From Bimuria novae-zelandiae CBS 107.79 (Eukaryota; Ascomycota; Dothideomycetes; Pleosporales; Didymosphaeriaceae), in the NCBI GenBank assembly GCA_010015655.1, contig ML976722.1, positions 62,001 through 126,000 of the forward strand: a stretch of 64,000 bases of DNA, given 5' to 3'. Positions 25,150 to 37,057 of the stretch are shown piece by piece. Both the position numbers and the translations under genes were made by a program. The notes beneath the pieces are model-generated. The model did not search any database, was not told the origin of the DNA, and worked only from the letters and a program-made list of their open reading frames with translations. Within the stretch, counting starts at the first letter, position 1, and every line of letters starts with the position of its first letter.

Positions 25150-25437
25150 TGTAACGGCCAGCGATAATGCAGCCTTGCGGCTGGTGGATTGGCGCTATGT
25201 ACAAAGACTCAAAGCTAAAGAAGAGAAAGGGATCGAGAGGGCCGAGCAGGCGGCATATAGTCTGCCGCTGTCTGGTAACTGCCATCTCAATGCTGCGACT
25301 GCCCTCTCAGTGTAGCAGCTGCCATCTCACTGCTGCGACTGCCCTCTCAGTGTAGCAGCTGCCATCACAGCGTGGCAGCTGCCATCCATCGCCCTTGTGA
25401 CGATGCCCAGATCACAGCAAGTCCCACGATCGTCACA
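25150..25437 (+). mobile_element. Solo-LTR-like insertion 1 in RNase H of the gypsy element
   Basis: A 288 bp segment starting TGTAACGG and ending CGTCACA, flanked by the 5 bp duplication CAAAA (25145-25149 and 25438-25442). Removing it and one copy of the duplication rejoins the RNase H frame (DLAMGAC on the left, QEKDSK on the right). TG...CA ends and 5 bp duplications are the signature of an LTR element. Base composition is normal, so it was inserted after the host element was mutated. It contains a 40 bp tandem array. The open frames inside it are not thought to be genes. Confidence 0.75.
25281..25386 (+). repeat. Tandem 20/40 bp repeats inside insertion 1
   Basis: Two copies of a 40 bp unit (25281-25320 and 25321-25360, one difference), each built from two related 20 bp halves starting GCC, plus one further 20 bp half and a partial one. 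Confidence 0.8.
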
Positions 25438-25610
25438 CAAAACAGGAAAAAGACAGCAAATAGCACCTGATTACATACTACTTAAGGAAGTTTAACGATG
25501 CAGAAACACGATACAACGTACACGACAAGGAACCCTACGCCATTGTAAAAGTATTAAAGCACTAAAGGATCTACGCCCTTAGCTACTTAATACTAAAAAT
25601 CTACATAGAT

Positions 25611-26055
25611 TGTTACGGTCCAGAGATGGAAGGTGGGACGACGGGCCTTATAACGACAACCAGGCCCCACCTTGGGCTTACGTAACGTCCCAGGCTGTCT
25701 CAGACGCCAAGACTATAAGACATTATAGGACCACGTGACCCTAGTTACGTAACGTCCCAGGATATCTCATGGGATCCTATGAGGCTAGGATATGGGATAC
25801 CATGGGACTCTATAGGACAAGGAGGATATATATACAGGATAATTTCCTTTATACACTCCTTATAGTCAACTTATATATCTTTTGTGCGAGTACGTTTTCC
25901 TATATAGATTAATAGTTATCTTATTTATTATAAAATTAGGTTACTTAGCCGTGCGCTAAGTGTCGTACCAACTTATACTATTAAATAATCTATAAGGCAA
26001 CTTATTACCTTACCGCCCTAATCCGGATTGGACCAAGCGAGAGCGCCCCATAACA
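25611..26055 (+). mobile_element. Solo LTR insertion 2 in RNase H of the gypsy element
   Basis: A 445 bp segment with terminal TGTTA...TAACA, flanked by the 5 bp duplication TAGAT (25606-25610 and 26056-26060). Excising it restores a continuous RNase H reading (KIYID on the left, YKNLL on the right, corresponding to the family's TDHKNL). It has two copies of TACGTAACGTCCCAGG (about 25679 and 25745). Much less mutated than its host, so a later insertion, presumably left by recombination between the LTRs of a gypsy-like element. Confidence 0.85.
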
Positions 26056-28284
26056 TAGATTATAAAAATCTGCTATAATTTACAATAATAAAAGAACTTA
26101 CACAGTAATAATAGCAATAGTTATAAACTATAGGAGATAATATAAGTTTAAAATTATTTATATAGTAAGAAAGAATTAAACGAGTAAACGCGCTTAGCTA
26201 ATAAAATAACCTTATAAAATAAAAGGCAAAAACCTATTCTATAATACTATAAAAAAATAAGGATAGATTTCTTAAACCTACAGTAGAACTTAATTAACTC
26301 CTTATTACTATATAAGAAGTACCTAAGGAACTATAGACTAAGATTATATAATAATACTATAATAACATAGTGTACGGACACCTAGGCATTAAGAAAATAA
26401 TAGAACTTATCTAAAGAAACTATAGCTTTAAAGGCATTAAAGAAGTAGTAACTATATATATCCGCAAATGCGCAGATTGCTAATGTAATAAGCATGCAAT
26501 ATATCTTAAGTATAGAGAAATATAAGCAATCTAAATACTAGTTGCACTATAGGAGGATATTACTATTAATTTTATTATAGGACTACTAAGAGTAAAGGAT
26601 CCTATAATAGGAATTAGTTACGACGTAATACTAAATATTATTTATTAACTTACTAAATACATGGAACTAATACTATGCTAAAAGATAATTATTATAAAGG
26701 AACTCGTATTCCTTATTCTAGATTAACTTATACGATACTACGGTATTTTAAAGATAATTATTAGGGATAAAGACAATCTCTTTACCTTAAACTATTAAAT
26801 AATACTTATAGTACTTATTAAAATAAATCGAAAACTATTAATAGCATATTATCTACAAACTAACGGACAAATAGAACGTATAAATTCGATAATTAAAACA
26901 TACCTACGCATCTACTATAATAACTAGAAAAATAACTAGTTTCTCTATTATCTATAGCACAGTTAGCATATAACAATAAGATATTAGCAATAACAGGATT
27001 TACACTATTTTATGCAAACTACGAAAGACACTTATATCTCTTTAATTAAGTATTTCCTACAACAATTAGGATAGAATAAGTAATTAATATAGTAAAAACT
27101 ATAAAGAAAACACACGCATAACTCTAAAAGAATTTTAAAAAAGCTTAATAGTAAAGTATTTCTTATACAAAAAAAAGGTACCTTAGCTAAAGAAGGGGGA
27201 TAAAGTATATTTGCTTACGAAAAATCCTCAAACCTAGAAGAAAAACATAAGAAACTAAACTATATTAAGGTTAGGCTATTTTTTATTATTAAATAAATAA
27301 TACTAGTTAACTATTAATTAGAACTATCGCTAGACGCAAAGATATATCTAGTATTCTATATAAACTAACTTAAACTTATAGATCCTAAAATACTAGTTAA
27401 AATAACCTTCTATTACTAGCTAGAAGAAAGAAAACGAATTTAAAGTTAAAGTACTCTTAAGATATAGAGAAGTTAAATAAGAAGACTTTTAAGATAATAA
27501 GTTTTTACAGGAATAGTTAGTTAAGTAGAAAGCATATTTACACTTAGAAAAGATATAAAAATCTAAATTTAAACTTTAAAAGAACTACTAATAGCTCTTA
27601 AGGAAGGCACGAAGCAAGATTTATAATTACTACTATTATACTAAGTTAACGCAAGAAAGTTTTAAAGGAATAAGACTTATAACACGATAATAATTTAAAG
27701 AGGATATATAATACTAGTATACTACGTAGCAGAAGAGGAAGTCTTTAACTAGATTATAAACTAGTCTATTACCTCCACACCTAGAGTAGCATTAGGATTA
27801 ATTAATATAATTATCTAATTAAGCTCCTTATATACCTTTAAGATCTCTAATCTATCTATTATAAATATATTATAATTAAATAACTTTTATTCATTTTAAC
27901 GTAACTTTTTACGCTAATCGCGTAACCGCGCCATCTTCTCTCGTGCTAGACAAGCACATAAGAGCGCTGTATAAGTAAGCACTTCTTTTACTTAAAGTTT
28001 TACCTTCTTCTTAGCCTCTAACTTCTCTAATCTCACTAACTTAGAACCTATTTTTAAATAGTTTAGTAAAGGAATCTCCTCTAGCTTACACTTTTAATTA
28101 TTATACGAAATATATTTTATGCATTTTAAGTGTAGTAATAATAAATAATAGGGCAACTACTTCTTAGCGTAGTACGAATATGTAACTATAATAAATATAT
28201 AGTTCTACTTAAGATAATTAGCATATAAATAATAGTATTAGACAGATTAAGAAAGCGGCTTTATAGGTAGTTAACTTATAAATA

Positions 28285-28720
28285 TATTAAGCCTAGAGAA
28301 GGAAGCTAATATAATGCGTAGCGGGGTATTAGCATTTATTTATACGCCTAAGCTAGGATTCTTAACTTAGTTATAAATTACGTAATAAGTTACGCGTTTT
28401 AAAAATATTAGAAGTCTTAGAACTATCTCAGTATTTAGGACCTTAGGACAAAATAGGACTTTAGGATTTATAGGACAGGACTTATATATAGGAACGTTAA
28501 CGATAAACCTTCTATCTTTATATTTAACCTCGTTCATTAATCTATTATTTAGATTATACTTAGATGTTACTAATTTACTTATAACTATATATTATTTTTA
28601 ATATTAATATCCTATTAATACGCGTAAGCTATTAATAGCCTCTTCTTTGCCTTACTAGTAATCCTGTTCGAGAACTAACCTTAGCCCTATAGGGACCAGC
28701 TACCCCTTAGGGACTTAACA
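28285..28720 (+). repeat. 3' LTR of the gypsy element
   Basis: Heavily TpA-mutated copy of 23127-23573, ending GGGACTTAACA. The shared order of features (GCGGGG, TTAGTTAT/ACGAGTCAC-like, GGAACGT, TACGCGTAAG) identifies it. The exact start is uncertain. Confidence 0.65.
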
Positions 28721-29090
28721 GTAAGGTAGGTAATTTAAAATAAGAGTTATAAGTAGATCTTAATTCTAGCCTATATATACGCTAATAGATTAGTAATAGA
28801 TTTAGCACTTATTTATTAGGTACGCCTTTAAGGCCTATAATTAAGCTAGGTAGAAAAAACTAACTTTATACACTACTGAGCCTTTATTACTTTATTAAGC
28901 TTAGGCTAGATAAACAACAATATGGTCCTTACGTAACTTAAAATAGTATTTAATTATTATACTAAAGAGAAAATTTAACGATCTTACTAACTACTTATCC
29001 TTAATCGCTGTAGATTCTACCTTATTGTAGATTTAATTAACTATTATAATTAAAATAAAATATTTTTTAGTATATTTTTATTACATTTAA

Positions 29091-29519
29091 CGTACTTTAC
29101 AAGCAAGCGACTCGCTTAATATTACTAGTAAAATCCTCGCTTTTACACCCCTGTTAACTCCCTTAATACTTAGTAATAAAATCTAAATATATAATATAAT
29201 AATACGCTACATATTAAGATAAAATTATGAAAATTTTATAGTTCTAGTATATATAGTTATAAAAATATAGAATTTGCGGACTAAATAATCTCTGTAATTT
29301 AGTAATTCTTCAATAACGTCTAATCATTTTAGTCTTGAGCTTAGTAATCTTAAATATAAAATATTTATAGACTTGTATTTCAATATATAAAATTTTAGAA
29401 ATTATTAATAAGTATTAAGAGATTTAATATGGGTGTACAAACGAGGATTTTATTAGTAAAAATTACTCTAAAATTAAATAAGTTGCTCGCTTATATAAGT
29501 TACTCGCTTGTTAAGTACG
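29091..29519. mobile_element. TTAA-flanked inverted-repeat element (MITE-like), 429 bp
   Basis: Starts CGTACTTTACAAGC and ends GCTTGTTAAGTACG, flanked on both sides by TTAA (29087-29090 and 29520-29523). A second inverted pair lies inside (AAATCCTCG near 29139-29150 and CGAGGATTTT near 29440-29452), so the imperfect arms are about 70 bp long. TTAA duplications are typical of piggyBac-type elements. The sequence is AT-mutated, so chance must be kept in mind. Confidence 0.5.
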
Positions 29520-30777
29520 TTAATGCATACACTATAGCTACTTAACGTTATTATATTTAAGTCTTATTTTACTACTTACTTCGGTAAGCGTTTATCCTTT
29601 TTATATAAAAGCTAGGAATTATTACTAGTTACTAAAAAAGACTTTTTTAGCTTAATTTAGAGGGCCTAATAGGTTTTATCTAAGTAGCTATTAGTTCTTA
29701 AGACTTTCAAAGCTATAGACATATTACCACTTAATTTAAAAGCTATTATAATATACCATTTACCACTACGCTAATCTAGTAAAAAGTATAGAATAATACT
29801 CTATAAAATAGAGTAGATTATAGATAAATAGTACATATACTAATATAGGCTAGTAAAGACTAAGGGGCTAGATCCTTAGGTAGTCTCACTTAGACCTGTA
29901 TATAACTAGGTCTAAATAGTACCTGATAGCTATACTTAAAAATTTTACTTAAAATAGCCTATTTAGTTAAAATTAAAAGAAAGCTTAATCATAGTACTTA
30001 GTACGTTAACTTAGAGAAACGTTAACTAGCTTATAAAGGCTATAGTAAATATAAGGGATAGTAATAAGATAAAAAAGCTAAGCTCGATAGTATACCTATT
30101 TACTACATAAAAAATAGTTACTATAATATAAAAATAAAGGCCTAAAAGTAGTACTAAGTAATAAAAAAAGGCAAAGAAAGCGTAGTAAGCCTCTATAACT
30201 TAATTAGCCTAACAAGTACTGTAGGGAAGCTATTTTTTAATTACTAAGTAGTATATAAAAAGCACGTAACCGTTTATAGTAAAAGAGGGCTAATGAGGAG
30301 TAATTATAGCTTTAAAAAAGCAAGATAGCTAAGGCCTGTAACTTAGGCTATAAGGCCCGTAAATAGTCTAAATTAAGGCTACTACAAAAAAAGTATATTA
30401 TAAGGGCTAAGGCTTGCGTAGCTTAAGTAAAGAAAGAGCTAATTAGGCTACTAAGTATAAAAATAGTAGGCTTATAGGTCTTAGTAATAATTTTAAATTT
30501 ATCTAAAACTTACTAAAAAGCGTAAAAAAAAATCTTTAAGTTAGCTATAAAGGCTACTTAACGATAAAGGCCTACTATTAAGGCTATAAATACTACTAAG
30601 GCCTTAAGTACTATATTATAATCTTAGTAGCCTTAGTCGCGTTAAGACTAGGTTATTAAAACTTTAAGTAGATTTTTATAGCTATAATTAGTTATTAAGC
30701 CTTATAAACCTCTCCACTAAAAAGCCTTATAAAAATAGCTATTATACAGAGCTCTGCAGCCTCATGTTTGGCGGAGC

Positions 30778-30829
30778 TGTCTTGGTGTTAAGCGCGCATT
30801 GAGGCTCGGCGCGCATTGACTTCGCACAC
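30778..30829 (-). repeat. Right terminal inverted repeat of block 2
   Basis: Reverse complement of the left repeat, 30 of 30 in the core. Two outer bases differ as GG on the left against AA here, which fits RIP-type G-to-A change on one copy. Confidence 0.8.
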
Positions 30830-31393
30830 AACGTTAGTGGATGCGGGGTGAGCTACATCTAAAAGGTCCATGCAAAAGCCACATCCACTTCGCGTTCGCG
30901 GTGCCTTTATTTGTACATTAGCAGGTCACGATATTGGCAATTGGCATCAAATTTTCTTTGAAAGGTGAAGTCAAGCATTTTAAAGAGAAGCCAAATAAAC
31001 AGCTATTAAGAATTATATTCGACTACCACTTCCATAGGTGAAAGTGTCACCACTGCTGTCATGGCATCTCAAGAGGTTACTCGAAGCGTATCGGCCCTCG
31101 TGCTTTGCTGTAACCCAGCATCGGTCACCGTCCTGGTTCCCGCTCGCACTGCCTTCTTTCGAGGACAGGTGCAGATGGTTTACACCAATCTTCGGTCAGG
31201 GACCTGATATTTCCTGCCATCAGATTCGAAGTAGAAGGTTTGCACAGCAATTCTCTGAGTCCAACCTAAATCGTGCAGTAAATCGATGTTGCCTTGAAGA
31301 AATGCCTCTGGATGTAGATGTACCGGCTGCGCACTCTGCATATGCACTTCCGCCGTTCTTCAATTCAACTCTTATCGAGATCGACACCGCGTT
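30830..31393. other. Region between transposon block and EFG1
   Basis: About 560 bp of normal composition just beyond the right inverted repeat. The open frame on the plus strand from 31038 overlaps the EFG1 3' end and shows no family features. No supported gene. Confidence 0.35.
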
Positions 31394-32343
31394 TCAAGCA
31401 AAGAAACCGTCGTCACTGCCGTTTTCATCCTCGTCCCGCATATTATTATCCGAATCGTGAGACTTGCTTTCCCTGGGCCTCATTTTCTTGCCCTTGGTCT
31501 CGGCTTTCTCCCAAGCCTTGGCCTGACTCCGCTCTGGGGCTCCTGGCACCGTCACACCCTCTTTGCTCTCCCGCAACTTCTCTAGAGTATGTTCTTCCAT
31601 TGCCTTCTCCACCGCTCTCCATATGTTCACATCGCCCTTCGGTCCACGAGGTCCACCCGCTGCTTGTGAACCCTCTTCTGCCTTGGTCCCTCCCCTGTGC
31701 TGTTTTGGCCATAGCGAAACGTATGCTTTCAACAACGGGTAGTAAAGGGTATAGTTGAGGTCGACCTCGGCGTCGTGGATGACGGGCATTTTCTCGGCCT
31801 TTTCTGGTCCCTCTTCTAGGGCAGCCACTTGCTTCTGGTGGCGTTTGAGGTTTCTCGTAGCTTTCTGTCGTTCTGCGCGGTATTAGCGACACGCACCCAC
31901 CCTGTATTGCAGAACTACTTACCGAAGAAGCGAACCATGTGATATTTGCTGATCATCTCGCTCTTGAACTTCGCAAACCGCTGCGCCGCCTGTCTCTCCT
32001 CCAACTCATGCTTACACGACTCCAGTTCTCGCTCGCGCTCAATGCGGATTCCCCGCGGCGTACGATCCTTCTCGTCGTTGTCAGCTTTCCGTAGCGATCG
32101 GGTCAGGTCGCGTATTCTGCCCTTGAGCGCACTGATTGACTTCTCCTCCTCCTCTTCTTCTTCTGCGGTCTTCCGGTCCACTCCCTTGTGACGGCCTCCT
32201 TTTGTATATGCATTTTTAGAATCGGGATTCTTGCCCGGTCGCAGCGGGGGTTTTGAGAACTGCTTCTGTTGTTTGCGATTTCGTCCCGTGTCGACTTCAT
32301 CTGCGGCTTCGGTGCGCTTCCGCTTCGGATATTGGGTAGACAT
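31394..32343 (-). CDS. EFG1: rRNA-processing protein Efg1
   Basis: Nucleolar factor needed for 18S rRNA maturation and G1 progression in yeast. Exons 32343-31923 and 31872-31394 (50 bp intron, GTAAGT...GCTAAT...GCGCAG) give 299 aa. The conserved core is a charged coiled coil (LKGRIRDLTRSLRK, then KYHMVRFFERQKATRNLKR spanning the intron), which is characteristic of Efg1. The N-terminus has basic stretches and a Glu run; the C-terminus is a charged tail rich in Lys, Glu and Asp. The start at MSTQYPKRKR is the first Met and gives the expected length. It is the first intact gene right of the transposon block. Confidence 0.85.
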
Positions 32344-32649
32344 GGTGCCTGTCTCGTTTTGTGAGTTTCAAATGCCGCGTTAATAGCTTTCCTCTTGCCA
32401 AAAGTTTTAGCGGGGCGGCAGAATCTCGGGTCGGTACCGGTAGTTTAAAATAGCGCCTTGGCGTCCCGAGTTAATCATAGGTGCGACCGACCTTCACTTA
32501 CCTTTGGACAGTCGACGACATGTTTCTGCCGCTCGATCGCTAGGAGACCTGAGCGAGTTCATTAGGTGCACATGTTTGATTCAATGTCTAGCCCGTAGGC
32601 TTCGAAATTCCTCTACTTTCCTCGACCACCGCCTCTCGAATTCACGAGC

Positions 32650-35596
32650 ATGGAAGCAGCCATCAGATGGTCCCCACATGCGACTCAGCACTCGCCACGT
32701 TTCCTAATCATCGATGTCGCGACTAATCGTTTGCGGCTGTGCCAAATTGAGAAGTATGAGAAGAAAAAAGTGAAATACAAGCAGCTATGCCTTCGTGACA
32801 AGTTACCAAACTATACGGCTTTCGATTGGTCCAAACATGATGAGACCATAGTAGGCATCGGATCTGCATCAGGCGAAGCGACCATTGTTCAGATTGATCC
32901 GGACCGTTCACAGGGCGAAATTGTTCGCTCATACCCTATACGGCACCAACGAAAGTGTAATACGATTGCCTTCAGCAGCACTAAAAATTATATGGCCACT
33001 GGTCTGGATAGGGTGCGGAACGATGTGTGCCTGAATATCTACAATCTCGACAATGATAATGCTACGTCGACTACCGAACCATATAAGAAATTGGCCAGTT
33101 CAGAAGCCATTTCCAGTGTTAAGTTCTTTTCTGGGCAGCCAGAGATCCTGGTTGCTGGCGTGGCGAGGCAATGCATTCGCATCTACGACTTACGAGGTGA
33201 GCGTTGTTCGAACTGCCAATCATTTTGGATACTGACGTGGCCTAGACTCTTCCACTTCTGGAGTCGCTCAATACCCCACTCGTCAGGTACACAATATTGC
33301 CATCGATCCACTGGACGAGAACTACTTTGCCACAGCCGGTACAACCGGCGATCCTATCGTCACTGTCTGGGACCAGCGCTATGTCAAGCAAAGAAGCTCT
33401 AATGAGGGTGCGGTACTGGAGTTCCGACCCATCGTAGATACCAACCAACCTAAACCCACCACAATATGGAGTCTACGATATTCTGGAACGAAGAGGGGTA
33501 CGTTTGGTGTTCTAGCAAGCACAGGCGAGTTCAAGATCATCGAACTCGCCCAGCATTTTCACCAGCCAGCCACCGAGCAATCATCACAAGCTGGACCGCA
33601 TGCTCAGGCTTGGGAGTCACAACATTACACGAAGCGGTCACATAATCTAAGATATCCGTCGCCCGACGACAGGGATGGAATGCAAGACCCGAGCCGCGTT
33701 GTAGCCTACGACTTTATGAATCCTGGCAATCCATTCGCTGGTACTGCGGCACTAGCCTTACACCCGAACAGAGAAATCGAAGTTTTGAGGGTACCTGCCC
33801 CAGCCCCTCGCATCAATGTGACTGCATTGGAAGAGATATACAAAGACCGCACGCCGATCATCAAACCTAATCGAAGAGAGGGTACAGTGGCAGAGGATTT
33901 GATTGAGCTGCAGAATCAAACCCTGAGCGATAAGCTTGCCGTCAGTCCGAATCCTAGAGACACTCTTACAGGAAGGCTGGACAGACTGAACGTAGAAACC
34001 TCACATCGAAGCATTCCGCTTGAGTCAGCATCCCACTCAAGCCACCAAATGCATGAGGATCTATTGACCCTTGCATATCCCGACGTTAAAATACCGCTGG
34101 ATGACTATCTGAAAGTCCTACAAACTCAGAAGCGTCGTTGCCAGGAAGGCTACAATCTCGACTGTCGCAAGAACAAAGATATCGTAGCAAACGACCCTTG
34201 GCTAGTAGATGCTTGGAATCTGGTTGAGCGGATGGAACAACATGCCTGGAATGACGGTATGGCAGCCAAAGACAGTCTAGATCTGGCATATCTCGGCGTC
34301 ACCTCGATCTGGTCAAATGAACTTACCATGTATGACCAACGACTGGTGGATCCCGACGCCAAAACATCCGAGTCCGTATTTGCAGAGACAGTGTCGGAGA
34401 TCTGCGAGAAGAAAAATTTCCCGCCATTCTCCGGCATCGCCACCGACCGCCCAGACAATCGGCAGCTATGTCTCTCCCTGTGCGGTTGGAATCTTTCCAA
34501 GAAAGGCCTCCGAGAACGCTGCGGCTTGTTAGTCGATGAGGGAAAATACTACAAAGCGATCGTCCTGGCCGTGTTTCAGGGCTACAAGGACGTCGCGCTC
34601 GATATACTCAAGGAAACTGTCCGAGCGAAGCAGATCGAAAATATCGGTCTCGGCGCGGTCATAGCGTGCAACTCTGTCAATGAAGACCAGCGACATCTTT
34701 GCTCCTGGATGGCAGACATGACCGACGAGCCCTACCTGAAAGGGCTTCTCGCGTACTTTATAACGGGCGACTGGACGACTGTTGTTGAAATGCCACAAAT
34801 CTCTCTCCCAGATCGCGTCGGCGTGGCCATCAAATATCTGCCCGACGACAAACTGACACACTTCCTCAAACTCTGCACTCAAGAAACCGTTGCGTACGGC
34901 AACATCGAAGGCTTGCTCCTCACAGGTCTAACCAACCGCGCCATGGACTTATTCGAGCACTACATTGCCAAGTTTGGCGACCTCCAGTCCGCAGTTCTGC
35001 TCCTCTCTCGCGCATGTCCGCTGTACATCCAAGACGCTCGCTGGGCTCTCTGGAAGGAAACGTACTTGCACCAAATGCAGGTTTGGCGCACCTTCCTCGA
35101 ACGAACAAAATACATCAAAGACCACAACCTCAAAAGCGTCTCCCGCGATGGCCTCGCAACCACCAAGCCATCATCTCCATCCGTCTCCCTCCGCTGCCAC
35201 AACTGCCAGCAGAACCTCGCTCTCCGCCGCGACCCACGCACATCCCGCTCTTACCTCGTGCCGACCGCACCCTCGCACCATCACGCGCCCTCCACGTCAC
35301 GCCCGCTACGCCCGCCGAGACCGAAAGGTAGTACCACCTCGCCGTCACTCGCATGTCCGAACTGCAATGCGCAGATGCCGCGCTGCGGGCTGTGCATGAT
35401 GTGGTTGGGCAGCCCTGATCCGAGCAAGGTGGGTGCGGCGCAGACGCTCAAAGAAGAGGATATGGAGGCTAGACTGATGGTGTTTTGTATGAATTGCACG
35501 CATGGGTTTCATGGGCATCATGCGAGGGATTGGTTTGCGAGGCATGCGATGTGTCCGGTGCCGGATTGTCAGTGTATGTGTGGGTTGTTGAAGTGA
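32650..35596 (+). CDS. SEA4: SEA/GATOR2 complex WD40 protein Sea4 (Mio homologue)
   Basis: Subunit of the vacuole-associated SEACAT/GATOR2 complex that controls TORC1 in response to amino acids. Exons 32650-33196 and 33246-35596 (49 bp intron) give 965 aa. The N-terminus IRWSPHATQHSPRFLIIDV begins a beta-propeller of WD40-like repeats (about residues 1-400; for example TVWDQRYVK). An alpha-solenoid follows (about 450-780). The C-terminus has the zinc-binding domain of the Mio family: CHNC, CPNC, CGLCMMWLG, then CMNCTHGFHGHHARDWF and CPVPDCQCMC. All the Cys/His expected for this ring-like module are present. The gene is intact and divergent from EFG1. Confidence 0.88.
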
Positions 35597-36123
35597 GAGC
35601 TGGGCATTGAAGAGCAATGGGACTTCAGCTCATGGAAGGGCTGACCCAAGGCATGGATGCAATACACGCAACGATTGATTGCAGCTGTTGTGAGAGACCG
35701 CTGAGGGTGTGCATCTGCCGAGGCTCGCGCCGGGCGGACAGATATCACTCCTTTTCTAAGCGGATAAACAAATGGAGCATGGAACCTAATGCAACGGGAA
35801 GCGCTGATGTAATGCGGCAACTAGGCAGAATCAACTGTTCCTGATCTAAGAGCTAAACAGTCTAGTAAAAGCATCCGGTCAGCGCTATTATGAAAGTCTA
35901 AACTTAAAATCTTGATTTCTTGTCCCCTCTATTCATTGCATACGCCATGCACGATCATGCCCCTAACCTAGACCACGCAACCGCGCCCTGGCGCCGTTCA
36001 GGTATGTTCTGTGCGAGTTTACCTCCCGTTGAAGGGTACCTGTTATTACTCGCTGACACTGGCTTGGACAAAGCCCAAAAAAACGAGCCTGCACTAATTG
36101 AATTCCCCGCTCCAAACCCACCC
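35597..36123. other. Convergent 3' intergenic region
   Basis: About 530 bp between the SEA4 and FSH stop codons. No gene is seen. Confidence 0.35.
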
Positions 36124-37057
36124 CTAAACCGTATTCTTCACCCCCTCCCACGTCCCTAACACCCAATCCGCAACCTTCTTCGTATCCTCCGGCTGCACAG
36201 GATAATGATGTCCCATATTAAACTCATAAACCCCGCTCTTCCCCTTGACCACCTCTCCCTGGTTCTCCAAATCAATCCCAAACGCGCTCTCAACCAACAA
36301 CTTCCCCGCCCAGCGCCACTCGTCCTGGTTCCCCAACACATGCAGCGTCGGCATCGCGATCTTGGCTTCCAGCATTTCTTTCTGCTTGCCCTCATCAAGA
36401 CCCGAAGCGGCCACAGCGTCGAGGACTGAGGCGGGCACCAGCGGCGGCGGAAAACTACTACACGTGCTCACCCCGAATTTGATATCCTTCAACCACTCCA
36501 GATCTTTGGGATCCCCGTCGGCGTCTACAAGCGCGGCACGAATCTGTGCCGCCTTGAGCAGGCCCACGACGACGCGGGTGCCCTGGGAGAAACCGAGGAG
36601 GCCGACGACTTTCCCGCCGGAGGACGTGATGCGGGTTACTGTGTCGATGAGCAGGGTCTGCAGAGCGAGTGTTGTGGGCGCGTTGGCGGGGCCGGTGCCG
36701 GGCGTGGCGGTGGCGGCCGCGAGCGCATCGTTGGGTGGGATCCAGCGGTAGTAGGGGCCGCAGCCTTCGAAGAAGGGGAGGATACCGGGGCCGGGGGAGG
36801 AGGGTATGGGGGCTGGGTGGTGTTAGTCTTGCCAGCCAAAGATGATTGTGAATTTGAATTCAAGAAGGAAGGCGAGGTATTGCCTGCAGAATAGGGTAGG
36901 GAGTTATGGAGTGGTGCTGGAGAGATGAAGACGTACCACTCAGTGACTCGATTTCGAAATGCGGTCTTAAAAAGCGGGCTAGACGGGCTAGCTGGACGGT
37001 GTGGATGGTGGAGTTGCTGCCGGAGCCGTGGAAGGCAAGGAGGGTGGGTTTGACCAT
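36124..37057 (-). CDS. FSH-family serine hydrolase
   Basis: Predicted alpha/beta-fold hydrolase of the yeast Fsh1 / human OVCA2 family; natural substrate unknown. Exons 37057-36937 and 36812-36124 (124 bp intron ending GACTAACACCACCCAG) give 269 aa. Family features: the N-terminal strand LLAFHGSGSN; PGPGILPFFEGCGPYYRW; the nucleophile elbow GLLGFSQGTR; the acid in LHVLGNQDEW; and the His in FNMGHHYP. All three catalytic residues are present. The intron is longer than usual here, but phase and motifs join cleanly. Confidence 0.85.

Larger units (their letters stand above)
23127..28720 (+). mobile_element. Decayed Ty3/gypsy (chromovirus-type) LTR retrotransposon
   Basis: Read through its stops, the plus strand shows the usual order. 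Gag-like sequence lies at about 23600-24250. A CCHC zinc knuckle is at 24471-24512 (TCGKLGHIARNC, with the first Cys codon now TAC). Reverse transcriptase lies at about 24620-24960 (INLKKCKF, EFLGHIIS). RNase H lies at about 25080-26100 and is split by two insertions. Integrase covers about 26360-27060, including an HHCC-like start and AQLAYNNKILAITGF. A chromodomain-like tail (EFKVKVL-type) is near 27430. LTRs are at about 23127-23573 and 28285-28720. The polymerase YxDD motif reads YIDN (GAC to AAC), and many codons are TAA/TAG, so the element is dead. Confidence 0.85.
22253..30829. mobile_element. Composite transposon block bounded by inverted repeats
   Basis: An 8.6 kb region whose two ends are inverted copies. 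The inner 30 bp (22262-22291 and 30791-30820) match at every base; similarity continues outward through GTGTGCG and inward for about 13 bp with a few differences. Each terminal repeat contains TCAATGCGCGC twice. The DNA between is mostly TpA-rich RIP-like sequence. It includes a Ty3/gypsy element (about 23127-28720), leaving roughly 3 kb of other sequence that may be the original DNA transposon. I found no matching target-site duplication outside the repeats and could not read a transposase, so its class is open. Confidence 0.6.

Noticed and set aside
25127..25355. Two short open frames in the middle of the gypsy element
   Set aside because: They lie in a solo-LTR-like insertion and run through a tandem repeat; no gene features.
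25281..25386. CRISPR-like array
   Set aside because: The units are contiguous 20/40 bp tandem repeats without spacers, inside a fungal transposon.
22253..30829. Target-site duplication outside the inverted repeats of block 2
   Set aside because: Flanks compared at several possible end points share no 2-10 bp direct repeat that I trust.
31038..31460. 140-codon plus-strand frame before EFG1
   Set aside because: It overlaps the EFG1 3' end on the other strand, has no domain, signal or splice context, and its reading looks like a shadow of the real gene.
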